DNA from: Alkalisalibacterium limincola
GTDB lineage: Bacteria > Pseudomonadota > Gammaproteobacteria > Xanthomonadales > Xanthomonadaceae
Reading direction: 5' to 3'
Length of the DNA stretch: 64,000 bases
Assembly (NCBI RefSeq): GCF_008017755.1
Contig: NZ_VRTS01000007.1
Span: 1-64,000, forward strand
In this document: positions 13,468 through 23,130 of the stretch, one piece after another
Position numbering within the stretch: position 1 is the stretch's first letter
Layout: every line of letters begins with the position of its first letter
Notes under the pieces: model-generated
Told to the model about the DNA's origin: nothing
The model's input: only the letters and a program-made list of their open reading frames with translations
Database searches by the model: none
Position numbers and translations under genes: made by a program

Positions 13468-14775
13468 TTACTGCGACTTGAGCTGGACGGCAGGTGTGAT
13501 CTGGCAGGCCCGCCAGGTCGGCAGGAGGCCGGCGAGGATGCTGGCGCCGACGGCGAGCACGACCGTGGCCAGCAGCATCAGCCAGTCCATGCGTGCGGCG
13601 GCCTCGAGCTGGGCCGACTGCCGACCGATCAGCCACAGGCAGCCCAGTGTCATCGCCACACCCAGGCCGGCGCGCAACCCGATCACCCCGGCCTCGGTGA
13701 TGTACTGCTTGAACAGTTCGCGGCGGGGCGCACCCAGCGCGCGGCGCACGCCGATCTCGCCGGCGCGCGCGGTGAACTTCGCCAGCATCAGCCCGACCGT
13801 GTTGACCAGGCACACCAGCAGGAAGCCGAAGGCCAGCCAGGTCTGCAGCCGGCTGTCGTCACTGACCACCTCCTGTACCTCCAACCATTCCATCAGCGGG
13901 TACAGGCGGTTGTTCATCGGCCGCGGGTAGCGGCCCAAGGCCTTCTGTTCGTTGACGTAGGCGGCCATGAAGTCGGCATAGCGCTGGCGGGCCTGAGCAT
14001 CGGGGAGCTCCGCCCACAGGTGCACCCAGACGCAGTCCGAGCGCACGAGTCCGGCGAAGCCGGGCTCCAGCGTGCTGTCGGTGTTGCAGTTCACGCTGCC
14101 TTGGGGATCCATCTCGCGGCTGATCGCGGTGGCGAAGGGCAGGAAGAATTCCTCATGCGCGAAGCGGTTGCCGCCGATCAGGCGGTAGAACTTGGGCAGC
14201 GGTCGCCAGTCGTCGATGACACCGGATACGACGAAGTCGTCACTACCCAGTTGCACGGTGCGGCCCACCGCGGCCTGCTCGGCGAACAACCGGTCGGCCA
14301 GGCGGTCGCTGATCACCACGGTGCGCGCAGCGCGCTGGTCGTCCTCGCTGCTCCAGGGGCCGCCCTCGCGAAACGGGACGTCGAACATCGCGAAGAAGTC
14401 CGCATGCACCGCGGCACCGTCAGAAAGGGCTGCCGCGATGTCGTTGCGACCGCTTTCGACCACGTCGGCCACGCCGAAAAGCACGGTCTGCCGCGGGGCC
14501 GGTGCATCCGCCTTGAGCGCCACCGCGTCGCGATAGGTCATCTGCTCCGGCGGATCCTCGCCTTCGACGTACCCGGTCATCGTGCTGTTGTCCATGATCG
14601 GCACGAACAGCTGCCCGCTGCGATGCGGGATCGGGTCGCTGCCCATGACGTAGAGCACCGTCAGCGTGGCCATGCTGGCGGCCACGCCGACCGCCAGGAT
14701 CAGCACCATCAGTGCGGTCAGCACCGGATTGCGGCGCAGGCTCTTCACGCCCAGCTTGAAGTAGTAGGCAAACAT
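13468..14775 (-). CDS. ABC transporter permease, FtsX/MacB-like (first permease)
   Basis: A 435-residue protein with the same plan as the downstream permease: N-terminal helix (MFAYYFKLGVKSLRRNPVLT...), a long periplasmic domain, and a C-terminal three-helix FtsX region containing ARAGEIGVRRALGAPRRELF. The ATG at 14775 is chosen because GAGGA lies seven bases upstream; the frame extends 10 codons further without a ribosome site. The two permeases differ in sequence and probably form a heterodimer. It lies ten bases after the ATPase gene stop. Confidence 0.9.
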   Translation of the reverse strand: MFAYYFKLGVKSLRRNPVLTALMVLILAVGVAASMATLTVLYVMGSDPIPHRSGQLFVPIMDNSTMTGYVEGEDPPEQMTYRDAVALKADAPAPRQTVLFGVADVVESGRNDIAAALSDGAAVHADFFAMFDVPFREGGPWSSEDDQRAARTVVISDRLADRLFAEQAAVGRTVQLGSDDFVVSGVIDDWRPLPKFYRLIGGNRFAHEEFFLPFATAISREMDPQGSVNCNTDSTLEPGFAGLVRSDCVWVHLWAELPDAQARQRYADFMAAYVNEQKALGRYPRPMNNRLYPLMEWLEVQEVVSDDSRLQTWLAFGFLLVCLVNTVGLMLAKFTARAGEIGVRRALGAPRRELFKQYITEAGVIGLRAGLGVAMTLGCLWLIGRQSAQLEAAARMDWLMLLATVVLAVGASILAGLLPTWRACQITPAVQLKSQ

Positions 14776-14785
14776 GGTCGCGTCC

Positions 14786-15496
14786 TCAGCTGTTCGCGGC
14801 GGCACTGACCGGGCGCAGCACCGGCTCGGCGGTCAGGTCGCTGACCTGGCCGTCGATGATGTGCACGTTGCGCTGGGCACGCGCAGCCAGTTCCGGGTCG
14901 TGGGTCACCATGACGATCGTCGTGCCGCGGCCGTTGATCTCCTCGAGCAGCTCCATGACCCCGCGCGCCATCTGCGAGTCCAGGTTGCCGGTCGGCTCGT
15001 CGGCCAGCAGCAGGCGCGGGGTGCCGGCCAGCGCACGGGCAATCGCCACGCGCTGCTGCTGGCCCCCGGAGAGTTCGGAGGGGTAGTGCTTCATGCGCGA
15101 TGCCAGGCCCACCTGGCCCAGCGCGTGCTCGATGCGTTCGCGGCGCTCGGCCGCGCCGAAGCCACGGTAGCGCAGCGGCACGTCGACGTTGTCGAACAGG
15201 TTCAGGTCGGGGATCAGGTTGAAGCCCTGGAAGATGAAGCCCAGCTTCTGGTTGCGCAGCTTCGAGCGCGCGCTGTCATCCAGCCCGGCCACGTCGACGC
15301 CGTCCAGATGGAAGCTGCCGCCGGTGAAGGTCTCCAGCAGCCCGGCGATGTTGAGGAAGGTGGTCTTGCCCGAGCCCGACGGGCCGGTGACCGCGACGAA
15401 CTCGCCCTCGCGGACATGGATGTCGAGCCCGCGCAGCGCGTGGGTCTCGATCATGTGGGTGCGGTAGACCTTGGTGAGGCGCTTCATCACGAGCAT
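14786..15496 (-). CDS. ABC transporter ATP-binding protein (LolD/MacB type)
   Basis: A 236-residue ATPase. Walker A GPSGSGKT at residues 38-45, Q-loop FIFQGFNLIP, signature LSGGQQQ at 142-148, Walker B LLLADEPTGNLDS from 162, and switch histidine H199 (VTHD). This is the sequence type that pairs with FtsX-fold permeases. AAGGA lies seven bases before the ATG at 15496. It powers the exporter formed with the two permeases and the adaptor in the same operon. Confidence 0.95.
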   Translation of the reverse strand: MLVMKRLTKVYRTHMIETHALRGLDIHVREGEFVAVTGPSGSGKTTFLNIAGLLETFTGGSFHLDGVDVAGLDDSARSKLRNQKLGFIFQGFNLIPDLNLFDNVDVPLRYRGFGAAERRERIEHALGQVGLASRMKHYPSELSGGQQQRVAIARALAGTPRLLLADEPTGNLDSQMARGVMELLEEINGRGTTIVMVTHDPELAARAQRNVHIIDGQVSDLTAEPVLRPVSAAANS

Positions 15497-15528
15497 GGTC
15501 GGGTCCTTGGGTCCGGATGGGTTGGGTA

Positions 15529-16797
15529 TCAGTTGTTGACGAAGACGCGCTCGGCGTCCTGGAAGCTGTCGCTGCCGGCGATGACGATCTGGTCGCCGAC
15601 GTCCACGCCGTCGAGGATCTCGACGCTGTTGAGGCTGGTGGCGCCGATCCGGATCGCGGTGCGTTCGGCCACGCCGTTGCGCAGCACGTAGGCGTAGCGC
15701 CCGCCGTGCGCGTCGACGAAGGGCCCGCGGGCCACCATGACCACGTCGGGACGCTCCTCGATCAGCACCCGCGCCGAGACGCGCTGGTTCTGGCGCAGGC
15801 CCGGGGGCTGCTCGCCATCGAAGCGCACCCGTGCCAGTACCTGGCGGTCGACCACTTCCGGCGAGATCGCCGACAGCGTGCCGTTGGCGATCTGGTTGCC
15901 GATGCGCACTTCGGCGTTCATGCCTATGCCGAGTTCCTCGGCATAGGTTTCCGGGATTTCCAGCTCGACCTCCAGGCGCGACAGGTCGACCACGGTCATC
16001 AGGGGCGTGTTCGCCGCGACGAAGGCGCGATCGACCACGGAAAGCGTGCCGACGATGCCGTCGACCGGTGCCCGGACCTGCAGCTGCTCGATACGGCGCT
16101 CGAGTTCGGCCACCACCACGCGCTGGCGGTCGAGCGCACGCTCGCGGGTCTGCAGGTCGAAGCCGACCGCCTGCGATTCCAGGCCGACGTCGTTGGCGGC
16201 GTGGGCGCTGCGGATCTCCGCGGTCTTGAGCGCATCCTGTGCGCGCAGGTAATCGACCCGGGCGATCGCGCCGAGGTCGTGGCCGCGCTCGGTGCGCTCC
16301 AGGTCGCGCTGTGCCGCCGCCAGGGCCAGTTCGGCCTCGTCGGCGGTGCGTCGCGCCAGCAGCCGGGCCCGGTTGGCCTCGATCCTGCCGCGCTCGACCT
16401 CGACCTGGAGCGACTGCAGCGTGGACTGCTCGCGCTGCAGTTCCGCGCTCAGCTCCGGCGAGTCGAGCTCGGCCAGCACCTGGCCGCGCTCCACGCTGTC
16501 GCCGGCGGCGATCTTCAACGCGACATTGCTGGCCACGGGCGCGTACAGGGTCGGACTGACCGCTGCCACGATGCGGCCGTTGACCGCCGCATCGCGCACC
16601 AGAAGGCCCTGGCCGACCTCGGCGACACGGATGCGTGCAGCGTCGACCGAGCGCTCCCCGGACAGCCAGCGCCCGCCCAGACTCCAGCCCGATGCCAGCA
16701 CCAGCAGCGCGACCACGCCGATGAGGAGCCCGAGCTTGATGTTCCGGCGCGGCGGGCTGGCCAGCGTGGTGTCCTGGGCGGAAGTGTCGCGGATCAT
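15529..16797 (-). CDS. Periplasmic adaptor subunit of the efflux system (HlyD/MFP family)
   Basis: A 422-residue protein anchored by one helix (about 21-40, after a Pro/Arg-rich cytoplasmic start). A beta-barrel/lipoyl part (RIVAAVSPTLYAPVASNV...VERGQVLAELDSPEL) is followed by a long coiled-coil hairpin (about 110-210), the second lipoyl half (VRAPVDGIVGTL) and C-terminal barrel domains. It links the inner-membrane transporter to an outer-membrane channel that is not encoded here. The ATG at 16797 (MIRDTSAQD) is chosen because the possible TTG at 16848 lies inside the sigma54 promoter and would precede the transcript start. First gene of the operon. Confidence 0.92.
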   Translation of the reverse strand: MIRDTSAQDTTLASPPRRNIKLGLLIGVVALLVLASGWSLGGRWLSGERSVDAARIRVAEVGQGLLVRDAAVNGRIVAAVSPTLYAPVASNVALKIAAGDSVERGQVLAELDSPELSAELQREQSTLQSLQVEVERGRIEANRARLLARRTADEAELALAAAQRDLERTERGHDLGAIARVDYLRAQDALKTAEIRSAHAANDVGLESQAVGFDLQTRERALDRQRVVVAELERRIEQLQVRAPVDGIVGTLSVVDRAFVAANTPLMTVVDLSRLEVELEIPETYAEELGIGMNAEVRIGNQIANGTLSAISPEVVDRQVLARVRFDGEQPPGLRQNQRVSARVLIEERPDVVMVARGPFVDAHGGRYAYVLRNGVAERTAIRIGATSLNSVEILDGVDVGDQIVIAGSDSFQDAERVFVNN

Positions 16798-16831
16798 CTG
16801 TGCACTCGGCGAAGGGGACTGGTGTCGGGTC

Positions 16832-16848
16832 AGCAGGATCCGTGCCAA
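16832..16848 (-). promoter_or_regulatory. Sigma54 (-24/-12) promoter of the efflux operon
   Basis: On the minus strand TTGGCACGGATCCTGCT has the -24 GG and -12 GC separated by exactly ten bases and matches YTGGCACGrNNNTTGCW at every key position except one T to C. Transcription would start near 16822, leaving a ~25-base leader before the adaptor ATG. The operon encodes a sigma54-dependent regulator, which fits autoregulation. Confidence 0.8.
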
Positions 16849-16880
16849 CTCTCGCGTCCTTTCGGATCAGTGGCTTGCGG

Positions 16881-16941
16881 GTGTCCGCCCGGCGTCCGAT
16901 GCCGCGTTGGACCGGACACGGGAGCGGACAGTCGCTGTCCG
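16881..16941. promoter_or_regulatory. Candidate activator binding region (TGTCCG repeats)
   Basis: CGGACAG-TCG-CTGTCCG (16925-16941) is a perfect 7-3-7 inverted repeat centred ~100 bases upstream of the -12 element, the usual distance for an enhancer-binding protein. A second pair of half-sites, GTGTCCG (16881-16887) and CGGACAC (16913-16919), lies closer to the promoter. These are good candidates for binding of the operon's own NtrC-type regulator. Confidence 0.55.
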
Positions 16942-17078
16942 TGGACCGGTATGGGGAAGGGCGGTGTCCAGGGGAGCCGACGGCTGCCACACACCGCCCC
17001 GCGATCGCCAGACTTTGTCGCAGAACCCGCCCACGGCCTCCCGTTACAATGGCGGCCCAGCAAAAGGAACACGCCTGT

Positions 17079-18902
<1,824 letters not shown>

Positions 18903-18916
18903 GGCCCGCGGCGGGC

Positions 18917-19096
18917 GTGTTCCTGCCTATCGACCCCCGGCACTTAGCGCGCATCGTCCGCATTGCCGCAGTCACCGAGATCGAGACGCATGAATCCGGG
19001 CAGTACGTTTTCCGGCTGGCCTCGGGCGTCCGCCGGGGCAGCGGGCCGGCCTACCGTGAACGGGTGCGGGAGGCCTTCCGGCTGCGCGCCTCGTAG
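18917..19096 (+). pseudogene. Relic of a LytTR DNA-binding domain
   Basis: Translated from 18917, this short frame gives RIVRIAAVTEIETHESGQYV, then FRLASGVRRGSGPAYRERVREAF, which resembles the C-terminal half of LytTR domains (VNLDRI.EI...G.Y...L.DG......YR..L). No start region or receiver domain precedes it; glmS ends 14 bases upstream. It looks like the stump of a deleted LytTR regulator. The match is by eye and rests on about 40 residues. Confidence 0.45.
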
Positions 19097-19296
19097 CACT
19101 CGGGATGTCCCGCGCTTCGCTCCGGCCCGTGACAAAGCCTGATCCGGGATTTTCGGTGCCGGTATCGAGAACTGGGACGAGGTCGCCGGTTCGCAGTCCC
19201 CGGGTGGTGCCAAATCCCGCTACCTCCTTACGCATCCAGGGACCAGGCGGCCTTATCCTGGCCAGCTCCGGCGTCCCTGCCTGGAACGCCGTGGTC

Positions 19297-20331
19297 ATGC
19301 CCATCATCGTCGATCGCTTGCGCTCGGACCTTCGCCTTGCACTGCTCGCCCTGTTCTCGGTGCTTTCGAGCACGGCCATCCTCCCGTTTGCGGTGTATCG
19401 GGCGCTGCAGGGTCAGTGGCTGATCGCCGCGTTCGACCTCCTCATCGTGATGCTGGTCACCGGGAGCTTCACCTATGCCTGGCGGACGGGCAGGTCGGCC
19501 GCAGCGGGGATCGTGGGTGTCGCAGTCATCAGCGCCGCGGTGATCGTGATCCCCGCGCTGGCGGGTCTTGTCGGTTTGCTGTGGGTCTACACCACCCTGA
19601 TCGCGAACTTCATGCTGGCGCGGATCCGCCTGGCGGCCATTGCCAACGCGATGGTCATCGCGGGCACCCTGCTGCACTCGGGCCTGTTTCCGTCGAAGAG
19701 CATGGCGGTCGCCTTCATCGCCACCGCGCTGCTAGTGTCGTTCTACAGCTCGCTGTTCTCGTGGTTGACTGAAAACCAGCGCGGCCAGCTCGAGGCGCTG
19801 GCATCGCGCGACCCGCTCACCGGGGTCGGCAATCGCCGGGCACTCGAGCAGGAGCTGCAGGCGGCAATGGCCCTGCACAACAGTGCCGGCCAGCCCATCG
19901 GTCTCGCCGTCTTCGACCTCGACCACTTCAAGCAGGTCAACGACGAACACGGCCACGACGCGGGTGACCGGGTGCTCGTGGCATTCGCGGACCTGGTGCA
20001 GGGGTGCATCAGAAAGCGCGATCGGGTATTCCGGATCGGTGGGGAGGAGTTCGTCCTGTTGCTTCCCGGGACCGACACAGGCGGCCTGGAGCAGGCGCTT
20101 GCCAAGGTGCTGGCCCGGGTCAGGAGCAACTTGCGCGGTCCAGGCGGAGCGGTCACCGTGTCCATTGGCGCCACCCTGCTGAAGCCCGGCGATGATTGGA
20201 CCACGTGGCTGGCCCGTGCGGATGCCGCGCTCTACTTCGCCAAGCGCAACGGCCGCGACCGCATCTGCACCGACGACCAGGCGGCCGCCGATGTCGACCG
20301 GCGCGTGCCGGCTGTGGTGTCGCCGGCTTGA
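19297..20331 (+). CDS. Membrane-bound diguanylate cyclase (GGDEF)
   Basis: A 344-residue protein with five or six N-terminal membrane helices (to about residue 160) and a GGDEF domain that makes c-di-GMP from two GTP. The domain starts at ASRDPLTGVGNRRALEQEL; the substrate motif is LAVFDLDHFKQVND and the active loop RIGGEEF. RKRD five residues before GGEEF is an inhibitory I-site, so product feedback is expected. The ATG at 19297 (MPIIVDRLRSDLR) is chosen by where the membrane domain begins; the frame extends upstream into non-coding sequence and no strong ribosome site is seen. A TATCCT -10-like box lies ~40 bases upstream. Confidence 0.9.
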   Translation: MPIIVDRLRSDLRLALLALFSVLSSTAILPFAVYRALQGQWLIAAFDLLIVMLVTGSFTYAWRTGRSAAAGIVGVAVISAAVIVIPALAGLVGLLWVYTTLIANFMLARIRLAAIANAMVIAGTLLHSGLFPSKSMAVAFIATALLVSFYSSLFSWLTENQRGQLEALASRDPLTGVGNRRALEQELQAAMALHNSAGQPIGLAVFDLDHFKQVNDEHGHDAGDRVLVAFADLVQGCIRKRDRVFRIGGEEFVLLLPGTDTGGLEQALAKVLARVRSNLRGPGGAVTVSIGATLLKPGDDWTTWLARADAALYFAKRNGRDRICTDDQAAADVDRRVPAVVSPA

Positions 20332-20385
20332 CCCGAAGATCTTCCGGAGGGGGCATTCGAGTGGCGAGGCGCCCCGGGGGTCGGA

Positions 20386-20718
20386 TCAGTCGCGCTCGTC
20401 CTCGCTGCCACTGATCAGCGTCACCGGTCCGGCCGCCGGCGGCTTCTTGCCCCGTGCCGGCGGCAGGTCGACGCAGGCCTCGGTGGCTTCCGCGGTGAGC
20501 TGCTCGCGACGCTCGATCGCCAGCTCCTGCCAGTGGCAGTCCAGCAGGGCGCCTTCCAGCGCATAGAGCAGGTTGAGGCTGGGGCGGAAGCCGGCGCGCT
20601 TGATCTTCACGAAGGCACCGACCGCGCCGAGCTCCTCCAGCGCCGCACGCTCATGGATGCCCACCTGGCGCAGCCACGCCGCCGACTTCGGGCCGATGTT
20701 GGGGAGCTTGTCCTTCAC
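20386..20718 (-). CDS. TfoX/Sxy C-terminal domain protein
   Basis: A 110-residue protein opening with LPNIGPKSAAWLRQVGI and continuing AGFRPSLNLLYALEGALLDCHW, the helix-hairpin-helix-like C-terminal domain of TfoX/Sxy competence regulators, without the N-terminal TfoX domain. A charged, Pro-rich tail follows. Its ATG overlaps the stop of the fRMsr gene by four bases, so the two are co-translated. Stand-alone TfoX_C proteins have no proven role. Confidence 0.85.
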   Translation of the reverse strand: MKDKLPNIGPKSAAWLRQVGIHERAALEELGAVGAFVKIKRAGFRPSLNLLYALEGALLDCHWQELAIERREQLTAEATEACVDLPPARGKKPPAAGPVTLISGSEDERD

Positions 20719-21212
20719 GATGCGGCCTCCGCGGTGATGGCTTCCAGATAGACCTGCGCCAGCGCCTCGAAGCCGCGTTGGTCATCGGCGTCGAAACGCC
20801 GCGGCACGGGGCTGTCGATGTCGAGCACCCCCACCAGTTCCTCGCCCAGGTACAGCGGGACGACGACTTCCGAGCGCGAGGCCGCGTCGCAGGCGATGTG
20901 CCCGGGGAAGGCATGCACGTCATCCACCCGCTGGGTCTGGCGCGTGCTGGCGGCCGTACCGCACACGCCGCGGCCCAGCGCAATGCGCACGCACGCGGGC
21001 AGGCCCTGGAACGGACCCACGACCAGTTCGGTGCCGTCGTAGAAATAGAACCCGGCCCAGTTGAGGTCGGGCAGGCTGTTGAACACCAGCGCGGAAAGAT
21101 TCGCCGCGTTGGCGATGCGGTCGGGCTCGCCGTGCATCATGGCCCGGGCCTGGTCGACAAGCTGGGCGTACTGCTCGGGCTTGCTGCCGCTGAGGGTGCT
21201 GGTTGCGAACAT
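20715..21212 (-). CDS. Free methionine-(R)-sulfoxide reductase (GAF domain)
   Basis: A 165-residue single GAF domain. It has the three cysteines of the fRMsr family: C in LPACVRIALG, C in GRGVCGTAA and C in GHIACDAASRSE, the catalytic and resolving residues that reduce free Met-R-sulfoxide in the cytoplasm. DLNWAGFYFYDG and GVLDIDSP are family motifs. The ATG at 21212 follows GGAGG. First gene of a two-gene operon with the TfoX-like protein. Confidence 0.9.
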   Translation of the reverse strand: MFATSTLSGSKPEQYAQLVDQARAMMHGEPDRIANAANLSALVFNSLPDLNWAGFYFYDGTELVVGPFQGLPACVRIALGRGVCGTAASTRQTQRVDDVHAFPGHIACDAASRSEVVVPLYLGEELVGVLDIDSPVPRRFDADDQRGFEALAQVYLEAITAEAAS

Positions 21213-21263
21213 GCCACCTCCATTTATTTCCCGAGTGTAGCAGCGCCGATGCCACGGGCCTGC

Positions 21264-21986
<723 letters not shown>

Positions 21987-22023
21987 GCCACGAGACATCG
22001 CCGCCATCCATGACGCGCCCACG

Positions 22024-22056
22024 AAAAAGGCCGACGGGTCGCCCCGTCGGCCTTTT
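22024..22056. terminator. Bidirectional terminator between bioD and the phasin gene
   Basis: AAAAAGGCCGACGGG and CCCCGTCGGCCTTTT form a ~14-bp stem with a 3-4-base loop, flanked by A and T tracts. It sits between convergent genes and is the best terminator in the window. Confidence 0.9.
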
Positions 22057-22088
22057 CCTTGCGCTGCCGGCGAACCGGCGCGCGGGTC

Positions 22089-22475
22089 TTACTTGGCGGC
22101 CTTGCTGGCCTTGGCGGCGGTCTGCTTGACCTGCTCGCCGGCAGCCTGCACCTGGGCGCTGGCGATCTGGCCCAGCGCCTGCTGGGTCTTGACCGACTCG
22201 CCGATCACTTCCTGGCCGGTGTGGTAGACGCGCTCGGCGTTGTCCTTGGCGACCTGCAGGGCCTTCGGCAGCAGGGTCTTGAAGTCTTCCGGCTGGCGCG
22301 ACTCGGCGGCTTCGCTGAAGAAGTCGGCGGTGGCACCCAGGTTGGCTTCCAGGGTCTTCATCTGCAGGCCGATCACGCGCTCGGCGTTCTCGAAGATGAT
22401 CGCGTTGGCCTGGGCCGCGGCGTCGGTGAACTGCTTGGTCATGCCCGCGAACTGGGCGTTGATCTGCTCGTACAT
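22089..22475 (-). CDS. Phasin family protein
   Basis: A 128-residue helical protein coating polyhydroxyalkanoate granules or acting as a related surface protein. The MYEQINAQFAGMTKQFTDAA start, the AERVIGLQMKTLEANLGAT stretch and the Ala/Lys-rich C-terminus (AAKASKAAK) are typical of phasin_2-type proteins. GGAGGAG lies seven bases upstream of the ATG. A 15-bp palindrome of PhaR type overlaps the likely -35 region. No PHA synthase lies in the window. Confidence 0.92.
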   Translation of the reverse strand: MYEQINAQFAGMTKQFTDAAAQANAIIFENAERVIGLQMKTLEANLGATADFFSEAAESRQPEDFKTLLPKALQVAKDNAERVYHTGQEVIGESVKTQQALGQIASAQVQAAGEQVKQTAAKASKAAK

Positions 22476-22512
22476 GGTTGATCTCCTCCAGGCGGAATGC
22501 CGGTGTGGAGTA

Positions 22513-22543
22513 AGCATGCCACCGGTAATGTTGCAGTGCAACA
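22513..22543 (-). promoter_or_regulatory. Phasin promoter with PhaR-like operator
   Basis: TGTTGCA-G-TGCAACA (22529-22543) is a perfect 15-bp palindrome rich in TGC, resembling PhaR operators that repress phasin genes until PHA accumulates. On the minus strand it overlaps TTGCAC (-35, 22536-22541), spaced 17 bases from CATGCT (-10, 22513-22518). PhaR itself is not encoded here. Confidence 0.6.
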
Positions 22544-22639
22544 ACAACGAGATGAAAAGATGGTTACCGTTCAGGAAAGCTCAGTAAATCAACCGTTTGA
22601 TTGGGTTGCCGCCGATGTTGCCATGCGGCAAAAACGGGC

Positions 22640-22993
22640 TCAGCCGCGGTAGCGCGAGCCGGCCGTGCAGGTCTCGTGGACCACCACCATCGACAGCAGC
22701 GGCAGCTTTGGCTTGGCCTGGTCGAAGATCCAGCGCGCCAGCACTTCGCTGGTGGGGTTCTCCAGGCCCGGGATGTCGTTGAGGTAGTGGTGGTCTAGCC
22801 GGTCGTAGATCGGCTTGAAGGCCGCCTTGACGTCGGCGAAGTCCATGACCCAGCCCACGTGCTCGTCGATCTCGCCGCTCAGGTGCAGCTCGATGCGGAA
22901 GCTGTGCCCGTGCAGGCGCGCGCACTTGTGGCCCTCGGGCACGTTCGGCAACCGGTGGGCCGCCTCGATGGTGAAGACCTTGAAGATATCCAT
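22640..22993 (-). CDS. queD: 6-carboxy-5,6,7,8-tetrahydropterin synthase
   Basis: A 117-residue member of the 6-pyruvoyl-tetrahydropterin synthase fold, converting dihydroneopterin triphosphate to CPH4 for queuosine and related 7-deazapurines. H13, H28 and H30 ([14 protein letters not shown]) bind zinc; C24 in the CxxxHGH motif is the catalytic cysteine of QueD-type enzymes. The C-terminal [15 protein letters not shown] holds the conserved E-T-x-x motif. An ATG three codons upstream (23002) is an alternative start. No other queuosine gene is near. Confidence 0.92.
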   Translation of the reverse strand: MDIFKVFTIEAAHRLPNVPEGHKCARLHGHSFRIELHLSGEIDEHVGWVMDFADVKAAFKPIYDRLDHHYLNDIPGLENPTSEVLARWIFDQAKPKLPLLSMVVVHETCTAGSRYRG

Positions 22994-23130
22994 GGCGCGC
23001 ATTCTACGCGCCATGGGCCCGTGCCGCGTCCGGGTGGTGGCAAGGCGGGCGGGTCTCATCGACTGAGAAGCGCGCGTTGTATCGTTCGGGTTCACCAGCG
23101 GGCGGCCCACCGTCCCGCGACAGGGGAAGC

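Noticed and set aside
16797-16848. TTG start at 16848 for the efflux adaptor, with AAGGA upstream
   Set aside because: The TTG is part of the -24 element of the sigma54 promoter, so it would lie upstream of the transcript start.
17045-17050. TACAAT as a complete glmS promoter
   Set aside because: The -10 box is good but no -35 box lies 16-19 bases upstream; TTGTCG is 24 bases away. Mentioned only in the glmS entry.
17020-17078. glmS ribozyme
   Set aside because: The short GC-rich leader has no room or sequence for the ribozyme core, and this class is found mainly in Gram-positive bacteria.
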